Below are positions 8,016-14,759 of a stretch of 31,924 nucleotides of DNA, one piece after another. Within the stretch, counting starts at the first letter, position 1, and every line of letters starts with the position of its first letter. Position numbers and translations under genes: made by a program. Origin of the DNA: a virus. Location of the stretch: IMG/VR virus record IMGVR_UViG_3300021963_000437, positions 1 through 31,924 of that record. One strand, given 5' to 3'. The notes under the pieces were generated by a model, which worked only from the letters and a program-made list of their open reading frames with translations, ran no database searches and was not told the DNA's origin.

Positions 8016-8204
8016 TTATAAAATTTCATCAATAATAATATCTTCATTTAAAGATAAAACATAATCATCTGCAACATCACTTGGGACCATTCCTGTTGCA
8101 TAACATAACGGACAGTCTACATATTGAAAGCCTTTGGTTTCTTTAGCTTTCATAAACTGCTTCGCTCCTAAACAATTCGGACATTCTTCTTGACTCATAC
8201 TCAT
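8016..8204 (-). CDS. Small zinc-ribbon protein (DnaJ-type cysteine pairs)
   Basis: This 62-aa protein carries two cysteine pairs, CPNCLGAKQF near residues 8-17 and CPLCYATGMV near 31-40, which resemble half of the DnaJ cysteine-rich domain (CxxCxGxG). It should bind one zinc ion. An acidic tail ends in DEDIIIDEIL-like residues. The start, either of two ATGs 6 nt apart, lies inside the end of the upstream gene and gives a 62-nt overlap. The zinc pattern cannot be completed from a start outside that overlap, so if both genes are real they truly overlap. Confidence 0.6.
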   Translation of the reverse strand: MSMSQEECPNCLGAKQFMKAKETKGFQYVDCPLCYATGMVPSDVADDYVLSLNEDIIIDEIL

Positions 8205-8373
8205 AATCTTCTAATCTATTAATATCTAAATAATCTGAAATTTGATGGATTGTATAATTCATACCCAAATCTTCTTGAAGCTTTTCAGCAATAATAATAG
8301 GGTTGCTTGTTTTGTATTCATAAGATACTAAATCAATACCAACAGCTATTTCTCTGTATAATTTTTTAGACAT
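8143..8373 (-). CDS. Small hypothetical protein
   Basis: This 76-aa protein starts MSKKLYREIAVGIDLVSYEY and contains AEKLQEDLGMNYTIHQIS and SDYLDINRLEDYEYESRRM. The middle may form a helix-turn-helix (residues 28-55), but this is weak. Its ATG lies 5 nt downstream of the polymerase stop in reading direction, which supports it as a real gene, and its last 62 nt overlap the zinc-ribbon gene in another frame. Function unknown. Confidence 0.6.
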   Translation of the reverse strand: MSKKLYREIAVGIDLVSYEYKTSNPIIIAEKLQEDLGMNYTIHQISDYLDINRLEDYEYESRRMSELFRSEAVYES

Positions 8374-8377
8374 ATTG

Positions 8378-10360
8378 TTAATTTAAAGCGTTAATAATTT
8401 TATTACATTCATTAATATAATAATCATAATTTAAATCATATGGACCCTCATTATACTTATTAAATGTTGTGCATTTGTATCCAGCTTCGAGATTTTCTTC
8501 TCTATCACCTGGATTTACTTTAACATCATCTATAACATCAAATATATTTAGTTGATTTGCATCAACTTTTGATTTATATTTGTCAGTTTCTGTTAAAAAG
8601 TTCTTTTCCAATGGATCTAGCTTCTTAACTAAATCTACACCATCGTTTGAAACATAATAGCGAGTCATTTTAGACATCTCTTTTACAACAAGAGTATTAT
8701 CTATCCACTCCTTACTAATAAGCTCGTTAGAACCTTTCATTTTAGCTCCTAAACAAAAATCATATATATGATAATTATTAGCAAATGAATAATCTGAATT
8801 ACTCAAATGATTGTAAATGGTTTGCTTAACAGGTGTATTATTTATAAAGTAATTTGCTAAAGCTAATGGTACGATTCGTTTGCTATGATTTTTGTGAAAA
8901 TCCCTATCAATTTCAAACACACCTTTAAATTTAATTACTTTATCATCAATAATATTAATATAATTATTTACATCTCTAATTATGATCTTGCTACAAACTT
9001 GTGTTTCTAATGGTATATTAACTATCTGCTCTACTTCCTTGCATGCAGTAATAATATCATTAACACTGTGTCGTGGTATCTTGTACATAGCACCGTCAGT
9101 GTTTTCAAATATTATTTCCGCATCTGGTATAACATCAAATACTTTTTCTGTTAATAGGGTGAGAATTAATTGACCATTAATACAAATTGCTAGCTGCCAT
9201 TTAGGATCATATAAATAAGCATACTTGTCTTTACTTAAACCATAACTACCATTTAGAATAATTTTTAATACATAGTTACGAGGATCTTTTTTATCATAGA
9301 GCTTTCTATCTTTGTAAAATCCTTCATAAATACGATTAAATATTGGCTCAGGTATATGTTTAGGATGTAACTTATTCCTAAATGATATATGTGGATAAAA
9401 TGATGCATAATCTACATCTATTAGCACATAATCATCATTTGTTTCATATATACCTGCTTTACCAAAAGAATGTAACCCACCCTCTGCATACTCTCGTATG
9501 ACATTCTTGTAAGGTGTTGAAAACTTAATCTTGTTTAATGCTTTCTCTGAATCAATATCATACTCCCACATAGATTTGTTAAACCTATCTAATGTTTCTT
9601 TATTAATATCATCATTGAATTTCAGATAATCAAATATAATATCTTTTATAAATATTTTACTTCTGTATGTACGCATCTGTGTCAATTCTTTAACACTGAT
9701 ACCCATCTCTTTAGATAAATATTTACCAAATATATCTTTTGACATCTTAATCTCTGAAGCATTCATCAAATTTAACTCTTCGTGATTACTATAGAACTGT
9801 CTAATCTCTATATGCTTTAAAGATTTGTTATAAAACTCCTCTGTTGCATTAATATCATTTTGACAATAACTAATAATGTTATCCATTTGTTCTGATGTTA
9901 AGATTGTACCTGGTTTGTAAGGTAAATCTTCAACATTTTCCAATCTCATTGCGAACTCTAACCATTTAAGAGAAGTTGATTTGTTTTTATTATCATAATG
10001 CCATATCTTGTATAAATCTAGTTGTGGAATAATAATTTGATTATCCCATATACTACTATACTTTGTGGCTATTACGCGTGTAACTTCTTCAAATATTTGG
10101 TAAGAATTCCAATCTTTATTATTTTTCAATATTGTGTTATGTAAGATAGGATAATCAAAATTTAGATTATTAAATCCTATACCACCTTTTACATTGTTGT
10201 AAAGAAATCTTCTTAACTCTGCAGTTTGGTTTACTCTATCACTTATTTCAAAATAATAAAACGTGCCTGTTTTTATTGACTTAAACATGGCTAAAAACAT
10301 ATTAGGATATGTTTCTAAATCATAAATAAATAATTCTTTTTCTACTTCATACTCAATCAT
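8378..10360 (-). CDS. Family B DNA polymerase with proofreading exonuclease
   Basis: This 660-aa polymerase has exonuclease motifs YDLETYP (Asp14, Glu16), GFNNLNFDYPIL (Asn67, Asp69) and YCQNDINAT (Tyr165, Asp169). Polymerase motif A is DVDYASFYPHIS (315-326), motif B is KIILNGSYG (366-374) and motif C is ENTDGAMY with Asp422. All catalytic acids needed for proofreading and synthesis are visible, except that motif C reads TDG instead of DTD, as in viral and plasmid-type B polymerases. It is shorter than cellular enzymes (about 780 aa or more), similar to compact phage versions. It anchors the replication block and lies between the radical SAM gene (12 nt gap) and small helper genes. Confidence 0.92.
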   Translation of the reverse strand: MIEYEVEKELFIYDLETYPNMFLAMFKSIKTGTFYYFEISDRVNQTAELRRFLYNNVKGGIGFNNLNFDYPILHNTILKNNKDWNSYQIFEEVTRVIATKYSSIWDNQIIIPQLDLYKIWHYDNKNKSTSLKWLEFAMRLENVEDLPYKPGTILTSEQMDNIISYCQNDINATEEFYNKSLKHIEIRQFYSNHEELNLMNASEIKMSKDIFGKYLSKEMGISVKELTQMRTYRSKIFIKDIIFDYLKFNDDINKETLDRFNKSMWEYDIDSEKALNKIKFSTPYKNVIREYAEGGLHSFGKAGIYETNDDYVLIDVDYASFYPHISFRNKLHPKHIPEPIFNRIYEGFYKDRKLYDKKDPRNYVLKIILNGSYGLSKDKYAYLYDPKWQLAICINGQLILTLLTEKVFDVIPDAEIIFENTDGAMYKIPRHSVNDIITACKEVEQIVNIPLETQVCSKIIIRDVNNYINIIDDKVIKFKGVFEIDRDFHKNHSKRIVPLALANYFINNTPVKQTIYNHLSNSDYSFANNYHIYDFCLGAKMKGSNELISKEWIDNTLVVKEMSKMTRYYVSNDGVDLVKKLDPLEKNFLTETDKYKSKVDANQLNIFDVIDDVKVNPGDREENLEAGYKCTTFNKYNEGPYDLNYDYYINECNKIINALN

Positions 10361-10372
10361 TTAGGTTTCTAT

Positions 10373-11230
10373 TTAAAATATATATCTTATCGTATTCCAA
10401 GGTATAATATCATTATGTAATGTTTTAAAATCATTAATGAAATGTACCTTATCAAGATGATGATATCTAATATTATCTCCACCGTATTGAGATATCTTAG
10501 TTTCTTGTATTTCAGGAAACCATAACAACTCCTCACCTGGTAAATTATTTATTATATTGTAATCATGCTTTGCTTTATTGTGTGTTAAGAATATAACCTC
10601 AGCTAGTACTTCATCTTTGTATTTTACAATAGAATCAACTAATTCAAACAACGCTGTGTATTCTTCTAACCAACCATCTACTACAATAACAGGACTAAAA
10701 TTTATATGCACATCATAACCTGCCTCCACAAAATCATTTATAGCATATATTCTATCTATAATTGATGATGTATTAGGCTCAAGTTTATCAGCATATACTT
10801 GTGGCATTAATGAAAATCTAATTCTAATCTTTTTGTTTGGATTATACTCCAACAGTTTCTTGTTCACATACTTTGTAGCAAATGAACCCATCGCTAAATC
10901 ATGGTGTTTAAAGAAATCAAATATCTTTTTCCAATCATAATATTTAGCATGCAATGCCAAATCTTCATTACAACCTAAATCATATGTGATATACTTGTAA
11001 TGTGTTTGATTAGGCTTATCTGTTGTATCAAAATATACATGAGAGTTTATTTCTGTTAAAATATCATTTATATTTGTTGCAACATCTAACCCTGATGACT
11101 TATGACGCTTCATATAACAATATGTACAGTTATATAAACAACCATAACCAAAGCTAGGAGCAATAAAATCTGTACTCCTACCTGATGGTCTAATCATCAT
11201 TGATTTCCTAACTAACTGTTTTACAATCAT
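10373..11230 (-). CDS. Radical SAM protein, spore photoproduct lyase-like
   Basis: This 285-aa protein has the radical SAM cluster motif CLYNCTYC (Cys31, Cys35, Cys38) in SFGYGCLYNCTYCYMKR. The rest follows the spore photoproduct lyase pattern: a DLGCNEDLALHA segment with Cys87, then IRFSLMPQ near 137-144, NTSSIIDRIYAINDFVEAGY near 153-172 and FSPVIVVDGWLEEY near 178-191. In SplB a cysteine about 43 residues after the cluster donates a hydrogen atom; Cys87 lies 49 residues after, with a small insertion, and may be its counterpart. It could repair thymine photoproducts or modify nucleic acid. SplB is about 340 aa, so this copy is shorter. It adjoins the DNA polymerase gene. Confidence 0.75.
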   Translation of the reverse strand: MIVKQLVRKSMMIRPSGRSTDFIAPSFGYGCLYNCTYCYMKRHKSSGLDVATNINDILTEINSHVYFDTTDKPNQTHYKYITYDLGCNEDLALHAKYYDWKKIFDFFKHHDLAMGSFATKYVNKKLLEYNPNKKIRIRFSLMPQVYADKLEPNTSSIIDRIYAINDFVEAGYDVHINFSPVIVVDGWLEEYTALFELVDSIVKYKDEVLAEVIFLTHNKAKHDYNIINNLPGEELLWFPEIQETKISQYGGDNIRYHHLDKVHFINDFKTLHNDIIPWNTIRYIF

Positions 11231-11231
11231 T

Positions 11232-11381
11232 TCACACTTTTATTTTTATATATCGGGTTAAATTAAACACTGCTAATGTAATCCAAATGATTGCTGTAAT
11301 ACTATACTCCATGCAATCTTTTACAAAAAAAGATATGCAAATCATATATAATACAAAATGTAACCCTTTAAAAAATTTCAT
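11232..11381 (-). CDS. Small membrane protein (49 aa)
   Basis: My own reading of the minus strand gives a 49-residue frame, MKFFKGLHFVLYMICISFFV onward. Two hydrophobic stretches are visible (residues 8-20 and 28-40) and it ends in a basic TRYIKIKV tail. An ATG one codon earlier (11384) is an alternative start. It fits exactly between the lipoprotein gene and the radical SAM gene, whose ATG starts 1 nt after the stop. It is probably a two-pass inner-membrane protein. Function unknown. Confidence 0.55.
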   Translation of the reverse strand: MKFFKGLHFVLYMICISFFVKDCMEYSITAIIWITLAVFNLTRYIKIKV

Positions 11382-11388
11382 CATGTTG

Positions 11389-11637
11389 TTAAGGTTTATC
11401 TGTTAAACAAAATTCTTCAATAATATCTGAGCCATAAGACCCATTACTACTTTTATAATAAATTTCGTATTTAGGTTGATCTGTACATAAAGTAAATGGT
11501 CTTGATATCATCATTTTAGTTTTATCTAATTTTAGATATACAACATCTCCTCTTTTGTATTTATAAACAACAGGTTTTTCTATTTTTTCATTACAACCTG
11601 TTAGTAATATTAATAATACTATAATTAATTGTTTCAT
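11389..11637 (-). CDS. Small lipoprotein
   Basis: This 82-aa protein has a classical lipoprotein signal: MKQLIIVLLILLTGC, with lipobox LLTGC and lipidated Cys15. The mature part is about 68 residues with YKYKRGDVVYLKLD and two cysteines (in FTLCTDQP and EEFCLTD) that may form a disulfide outside the membrane. Its ATG overlaps the previous stop by 4 nt (ATGA). A phage lipoprotein made with early genes could alter the cell surface, for example for superinfection exclusion, but that is speculation. Confidence 0.7.
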   Translation of the reverse strand: MKQLIIVLLILLTGCNEKIEKPVVYKYKRGDVVYLKLDKTKMMISRPFTLCTDQPKYEIYYKSSNGSYGSDIIEEFCLTDKP

Positions 11638-12152
11638 TTTAAAAATATTTTAAGTGTTTTACCATCATCTTGAAATTGTATCTCAACATCCTTAGCAAAA
11701 TAGTTTGTGTATGCTCTACCATTATATGGAAACGAATGTTGTATAACTTCAACTCTCGTTACTTTTGATGCATCGTTTTGTTCTGCTTGCCATTTAGCAC
11801 CAAATAAAGCACCTCTTTTAAACCATTTTGCATTATAACCTGCTTCTGCTTGATTAAAGTTGTGTTGTGATGCTCTAAATAACCCCTCTTTTGTAGAAAC
11901 TTCTTCAAGTGTTTCTTGTTTAGGTTTTGCTAAACCACCCCAATAGGTAATAGGTTTACCATTTTCATCTGTTTGTTTAAGTTCTTCAACTACTCTTTTA
12001 CCCCAAGTATCTGGATTACCTATTTCAGATTTATCATTGTCAAATCTTTCAGAATACTTTTCAGGTCTTTGTTTGTGTGTATCAATCAACTCCTTAACAC
12101 CTTGTCTCTTCTCGTCGTTGAAGATATCTTCTAACTTGATTTCTTTTTTCAT
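11634..12152 (-). CDS. Hypothetical protein with an Ala/Lys/Trp 'GAKWQAEQ' repeat-type segment
   Basis: This 172-aa soluble protein is not assigned. It has a charged N-terminal part (MKKEIKLEDIFNDEKRQGV), a Gly/Pro-containing centre with ITYWGGLAKPKQET, and a helix AGYNAKWFKRGALFGAKWQA near residues 104-123. I recall the last motif from many short proteins of Bacteroidota phages without known function. It overlaps the genes on both sides by 4 nt (ATGA junctions), so it belongs to a coupled run of small genes. Confidence 0.6.
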   Translation of the reverse strand: MKKEIKLEDIFNDEKRQGVKELIDTHKQRPEKYSERFDNDKSEIGNPDTWGKRVVEELKQTDENGKPITYWGGLAKPKQETLEEVSTKEGLFRASQHNFNQAEAGYNAKWFKRGALFGAKWQAEQNDASKVTRVEVIQHSFPYNGRAYTNYFAKDVEIQFQDDGKTLKIFLK

Positions 12153-12379
12153 AATAGCATTGTTACTTTAATTACTGGACAACTTAATTTGTGATTACCA
12201 TTTTCTAAACCACAGTATTGACATTTATTATTATTCCAAAACATATCACAATTATCTGCATCAGATTCTCTATTGAAAGAACCATATGATTGCCGTGATT
12301 CATTTGTTGGTGCAGTATATCTGTAACACTTTTCTTTTGATGGGCAATGTATATCCCTACATTTTGCTATATCACTCAT
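12149..12379 (-). CDS. Small cysteine-rich, zinc-ribbon-like protein
   Basis: This 76-aa protein has seven cysteines: CRDIHCPSKEKCYRY near residues 7-21, one in NCDMFW, and a pair CQYCGLENGNHKLSC near 53-67 that looks like a zinc ribbon. No membrane segment is seen. It overlaps the preceding gene by 8 nt and the following one by 4 nt. Function unknown; zinc-binding nucleic-acid or protein contacts are likely. Confidence 0.6.
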   Translation of the reverse strand: MSDIAKCRDIHCPSKEKCYRYTAPTNESRQSYGSFNRESDADNCDMFWNNNKCQYCGLENGNHKLSCPVIKVTMLL

Positions 12380-12587
12380 GATTTTTTTCTTGTTTAATTA
12401 TATAACAAATTCTTTTTTTCTTATTATATATTACATTTTCTTTTGGTATTATTTTTACTTCACTTTTTAATACTTTGCAAGGTTCATCATAATAATAAAT
12501 GTAATCAGGATCTGTTTCTAAAATCACACCTGCTTCACAAATGTCATGTTTCATACCTGGTGGTTGAAAATAAATTGTATTATTCAT
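12372..12587 (-). CDS. Small hypothetical protein
   Basis: This 71-aa protein starts MNNTIYFQPPGMKHDICEAG and has a Tyr-rich centre (DPDYIYYYDEPCKVL) and a basic end. A beta-rich fold is likely. No family is recognised. The main support is the coupled layout: it overlaps the upstream gene by 4 nt (ATGA) and the downstream one by 8 nt. Confidence 0.55.
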   Translation of the reverse strand: MNNTIYFQPPGMKHDICEAGVILETDPDYIYYYDEPCKVLKSEVKIIPKENVIYNKKKRICYIIKQEKNHE

Positions 12588-12805
12588 AATTCTTTTTCTT
12601 CTTTATAAATTTTTAATAATTCTCTTACGTTTTCAAAATCATAAGGTCTTTGTTTTAATTTACAAACTCTAATCCACTCTGCAAATGCAATAGCAAAATC
12701 TTCTGCTATATATTCCATAGTTCCTGCTTCTCCTTCAGTTACTTTAGTTCTATGATTTGGTCCTATCATAATATCTATTTGTGTAAATTTTTCTATTAGT
12801 GTCAT
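12584..12805 (-). CDS. Small hypothetical protein
   Basis: This 73-aa, mainly helical and acidic protein contains GEAGTMEYIAEDFAIAFAEW and ends with a charged helix (ELLKIYKEEKEL). It is not recognised. Four-nt overlaps (ATGA) on both sides put it in the coupled run 11634-12996. Confidence 0.55.
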   Translation of the reverse strand: MTLIEKFTQIDIMIGPNHRTKVTEGEAGTMEYIAEDFAIAFAEWIRVCKLKQRPYDFENVRELLKIYKEEKEL

Positions 12806-12996
12806 AATTTCTTAATTTCGTTTTTAACTTCTTCCCAAAATGGTTTCATTACTTCATAACAATGTTGTAATATTTCATTACACACATATATAGCTATGTC
12901 TTTAGCTGTTAAATGATTCTTATCATGAGATAGTTCATAACACCATCTCATATATGCATCATTGTATAATTCTTTTGCTTTATCTTTTGAATTCAT
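12802..12996 (-). CDS. Small hypothetical protein
   Basis: This 64-aa helical protein starts MNSKDKAKELYNDAYMRW and includes HLTAKDIAIYVCNEILQHCY. It is the first gene after the RNA cluster terminator at about 13.05 kb, so it probably opens a transcript that runs to the left. Function unknown. Confidence 0.55.
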   Translation of the reverse strand: MNSKDKAKELYNDAYMRWCYELSHDKNHLTAKDIAIYVCNEILQHCYEVMKPFWEEVKNEIKKL

Positions 12997-13029
12997 ATTT
13001 TTAATTATTTATTATTTAATCTAACAAAA

Positions 13030-13074
13030 AAAATGTGAGCTACTAATATAATATTATATTTTCACTCACATTTT
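13030..13074 (-). terminator. Strong hairpin, probable terminator of the RNA cluster
   Basis: A 10-bp perfect stem (AAAATGTGAG with CTCACATTTT) encloses a 25-nt AT-only-like loop. On the minus strand it lies 43 nt after the tRNA-like gene and the 3' arm runs into a stretch of T (from the A-run at 13026-13033), as in an intrinsic terminator. It could also act on the plus strand, where TTTT follows. Confidence 0.6.
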
Positions 13075-13116
13075 CTAACTAACTAACTATTAAACAAACA
13101 TTATGAAGTTCATTTG

Positions 13117-13174
13117 GCATAAGTATGAGATTCGAACTCATTTAAGATGTTTTACCTTATAAACTAACTTATGC
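13117..13174 (-). tRNA. tRNA-like gene lacking an anticodon arm
   Basis: The minus strand holds a near-perfect tRNA scaffold of 58 nt. The acceptor is 8 bp (GCATAAGT with ACTTATGC), followed by the two-base TA linker, a D-arm GTTT/AAAC with loop ATAAGGTA, one A, and then only the six bases TCTTAA before a perfect T-arm ATGAG-TTCGAAT-CTCAT. A normal anticodon arm plus variable loop is 22 nt, so about 16 nt are missing and no anticodon can be formed. The extra first G opposite C resembles the G-1:C73 pair of tRNA-His. All three remaining stems are perfectly paired, which argues against simple decay. It cannot decode; it may be a pseudogene or a tRNA mimic. Confidence 0.7.
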
Positions 13175-13250
13175 TTTTAAATATCCTGTAACGAAGACAT
13201 ATTATAACAGGTTTCTTCAATCACTTCTGTGATAGTTCGGAATATTTAAT
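13175..13250 (-). ncRNA. Structured three-way-junction RNA upstream of the tRNA-like gene
   Basis: On the minus strand, TTAAATATTCC pairs with GGATATTTAA (one bulged T) to close a junction containing the hairpin ATCAC-AGAA-GTGAT and a second stem CCTGT/ACAGG with a 17-nt loop. The closing stem ends right where the tRNA-like acceptor begins, so the two may be processed from one precursor. The layout does not fit a tRNA (no TTCRA T-loop, four-base anticodon-like loop) and lacks the hammerhead core. The strand is inferred from the neighbours. No family is recognised. Confidence 0.4.
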
Positions 13251-13264
13251 ATGATAAAATTTAG

Positions 13265-13295
13265 AAAGATGGGAAGTAACATTCTCCCCATCTTT
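13265..13295 (-). terminator. Hairpin between gene 13421-13693 and the RNA cluster
   Basis: A 9-bp perfect stem (AAAGATGGG with CCCATCTTT) with a 13-nt loop is followed on the minus strand by CTAAATTTT. It may stop transcription after the 90-aa gene or form part of the RNA cluster. The remaining non-coding sequence to 13420 contains no frame I could support. Confidence 0.4.
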
Positions 13296-13420
13296 AATTA
13301 TTAGTTAATCTAGTGGCTAGTGCTAGAAAGTACACTATAACTTTACTCTTAATGACCTAATACAATAAATTGTTTTCAGCAGATTGATGAGGTTTATATT
13401 ATAGCACACTTGTGACCATT

Positions 13421-13693
13421 TTACTTAACCGTTAATTTTTCTAAATTTAATTTTAATTGGTCCAAGTTTTTAATACTTGAAACAATTTCACTTTGTGTTG
13501 TAGTTATTTGATTAGTTCTATGCTCTATTAAATTTGCTTTAATAGCATCTAGTATAACTAATTGTTGTTGTTCTGTGAATTTATCAGCAATGTAATGAGC
13601 TAATCTTTTTGCTTCATCTGCTGCTAATAAATTGTTACCTGGGATATATCTATGCATGTAATGCGTAACCCATCTGTTAAATCTCTTTTTCAT
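13421..13693 (-). CDS. Small hypothetical helical protein
   Basis: This 90-aa protein has a basic, aromatic N-terminus (MKKRFNRWVTHYMHRY), then DEAKRLAHYIADKFTEQQQL near residues 26-45, and a helical C-terminal half with regularly spaced Leu and Ile that may form a coiled coil (SSIKNLDQLKLNLEKLTVK). Its ATG shares one base with the stop of a 51-aa gene upstream (TAATG). Function unknown. Confidence 0.55.
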   Translation of the reverse strand: MKKRFNRWVTHYMHRYIPGNNLLAADEAKRLAHYIADKFTEQQQLVILDAIKANLIEHRTNQITTTQSEIVSSIKNLDQLKLNLEKLTVK

Positions 13694-13848
13694 TACTTTA
13701 AAAATGTTATTGGCACTCTTAAATCAAAATTGATTTTAGCTTTTGATAGTGCATTAATAAAATAATTTCTCATTTCATCACGTGTTTTAAATTTAACACC
13801 TTGAAATTGATGGTTTGGTTTCTTGTTTTGTTTTTGTAAGTTAATCAT
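13693..13848 (-). CDS. Short hypothetical protein (51 aa)
   Basis: I read this frame by hand: MINLQKQNKKPNHQFQGVKF, then KTRDEMRNYFINALSKAKIN and a short end. It is strongly basic. The support is contextual. It fills the gap between two genes exactly, its stop overlaps the next ATG by one base, and it starts 2 nt after the upstream stop. A basic 51-residue protein could bind nucleic acid, but no family is recognised. Confidence 0.5.
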   Translation of the reverse strand: MINLQKQNKKPNHQFQGVKFKTRDEMRNYFINALSKAKINFDLRVPITFLK

Positions 13849-13850
13849 AA

Positions 13851-14174
13851 TTATTTATTTAAGTTGTTAAACATTTGTAACCCAATGTGTTCAGGTAATA
13901 CTACTTTAGTTGATGTAATGACAGTATATTCTTTGTCTTTATCATCAAATCTATAATCGTTCAAAACAAAATTCCAATAGACATTCCACAGAAGAGTCAT
14001 TTCTGGTTTGGATATGTAACCTAATTTGAAATATTTGTTTTTAATCAATGATAACTCATCGATTTGCACTAATCTCAAATGATTTTTGATTTCATTTGAT
14101 AAACAAGCATTAAGCATAGATGATACTTTAACACCATTGTAACCTTGTTTTTGTAAGTTTGTAATTGTTTTCAT
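13851..14174 (-). CDS. Hypothetical protein
   Basis: This 107-aa protein starts MKTITNLQKQGYNGVKVSSM and has a mixed helical composition with aromatic stretch LLWNVYWNFVLNDYRFDD near residues 61-78. No membrane or zinc motif is seen. It lies between the HNH gene (24 nt gap) and the 51-aa gene. Function unknown. Confidence 0.55.
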   Translation of the reverse strand: MKTITNLQKQGYNGVKVSSMLNACLSNEIKNHLRLVQIDELSLIKNKYFKLGYISKPEMTLLWNVYWNFVLNDYRFDDKDKEYTVITSTKVVLPEHIGLQMFNNLNK

Positions 14175-14198
14175 AATTTTTATTTAGTTAGTTATTAA

Positions 14199-14627
14199 TT
14201 ATTTGTTGTTAATATGAGATAATTTAGATTTTAGTTTTTCTCTATATTTTTTACCTATTGCACTTTGAACAGCTTTGCAGCCATCGCATCGACATCCTTT
14301 ACTATAAGAACTTTTACTTGGGTGTTTTTTTAACTTTTCTGTATCAATACCTCCTTGTAATTTTATTCTACCTTTATCAAATCCATCTTGCCAATTTTCT
14401 TTAGGTGTTCCTAAAAATAAATGTTCAGGATTTACACATTTTCTATTATCACATGTGTGACAAACATACATTCCTTCAGGTATTTTACCATTATGTAATT
14501 CATAAGAAATTCTATGTGCATCTATAACTTTACCATTAAGTTTAAAAGCACCATAACCTCCTCTAATTGCAGCTGTCCATATCCAGCAAGTATCTGTTTT
14601 TTCTATTTTATTTAAAAATCTTTCCAT
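14199..14627 (-). CDS. HNH endonuclease
   Basis: This 142-aa protein follows the HNH_3 homing-endonuclease layout. [15 protein letters not shown] (14-28) is followed by [17 protein letters not shown] (35-51) with the first His, then [19 protein letters not shown] (56-74) with the cysteine pairs, Asn and final His. The C-terminal part has a further CRCDGC cluster near 111-116 that may bind a second zinc or DNA. Such nucleases are free-standing mobile genes in phages and often sit next to tRNA genes or introns. Here the next element is a tRNA with a swollen anticodon region, 24 nt upstream. It nicks or cuts DNA; the target is unknown. Confidence 0.85.
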   Translation of the reverse strand: MERFLNKIEKTDTCWIWTAAIRGGYGAFKLNGKVIDAHRISYELHNGKIPEGMYVCHTCDNRKCVNPEHLFLGTPKENWQDGFDKGRIKLQGGIDTEKLKKHPSKSSYSKGCRCDGCKAVQSAIGKKYREKLKSKLSHINNK

Positions 14628-14650
14628 ATATTTATATTATATTATTTAGT

Positions 14651-14751
14651 TGTCAAGGTGAGATTCGAACTCACATAACACTCCCACCAAGGGAGTAAGT
14701 CTAATATGGTTAATTACTCCATACCTGCGTCTACCATTCCGCCACCTGACT
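14651..14751 (-). tRNA. Leu-like tRNA with abnormal, enlarged anticodon region
   Basis: The minus strand has a clear class II tRNA frame: acceptor GTCAGG with C(U)UGAC, the Leu-type stretch TGGCGGAATGGTAGACGC (D-stem GCG/CGC), a variable-arm hairpin CTCCC-TTGGT-GGGAG, and a T-arm GTGAG-TTCGAAT-CTCAC. Between the D-arm and T-arm lie 51 nt; a normal Leu tRNA has about 32. No 5-bp/7-nt anticodon arm fits. Alternatives are GGTATGG/CCATATT around a 9-nt loop, or GGAGTAA/TTACTCC (7 bp) around 15 nt, the latter competing with the variable arm. The gene may carry an insertion of about 19 nt or be non-decoding. No CCA end is encoded. Confidence 0.7.
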
Positions 14752-14759
14752 ATTTTATT

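Noticed and set aside
13117-13250. tmRNA or split tRNA
   Set aside because: The tRNA-like part has an intact D-arm and no tag-coding segment was seen, unlike tmRNA; no matching second half was found nearby.
13175-13250. Hammerhead ribozyme
   Set aside because: A GAAAC stretch is present but the CUGAUGA core is absent on both strands.
14651-14751. Group I intron in the Leu-like tRNA
   Set aside because: The surplus is about 19 nt, far below the size of a group I intron.
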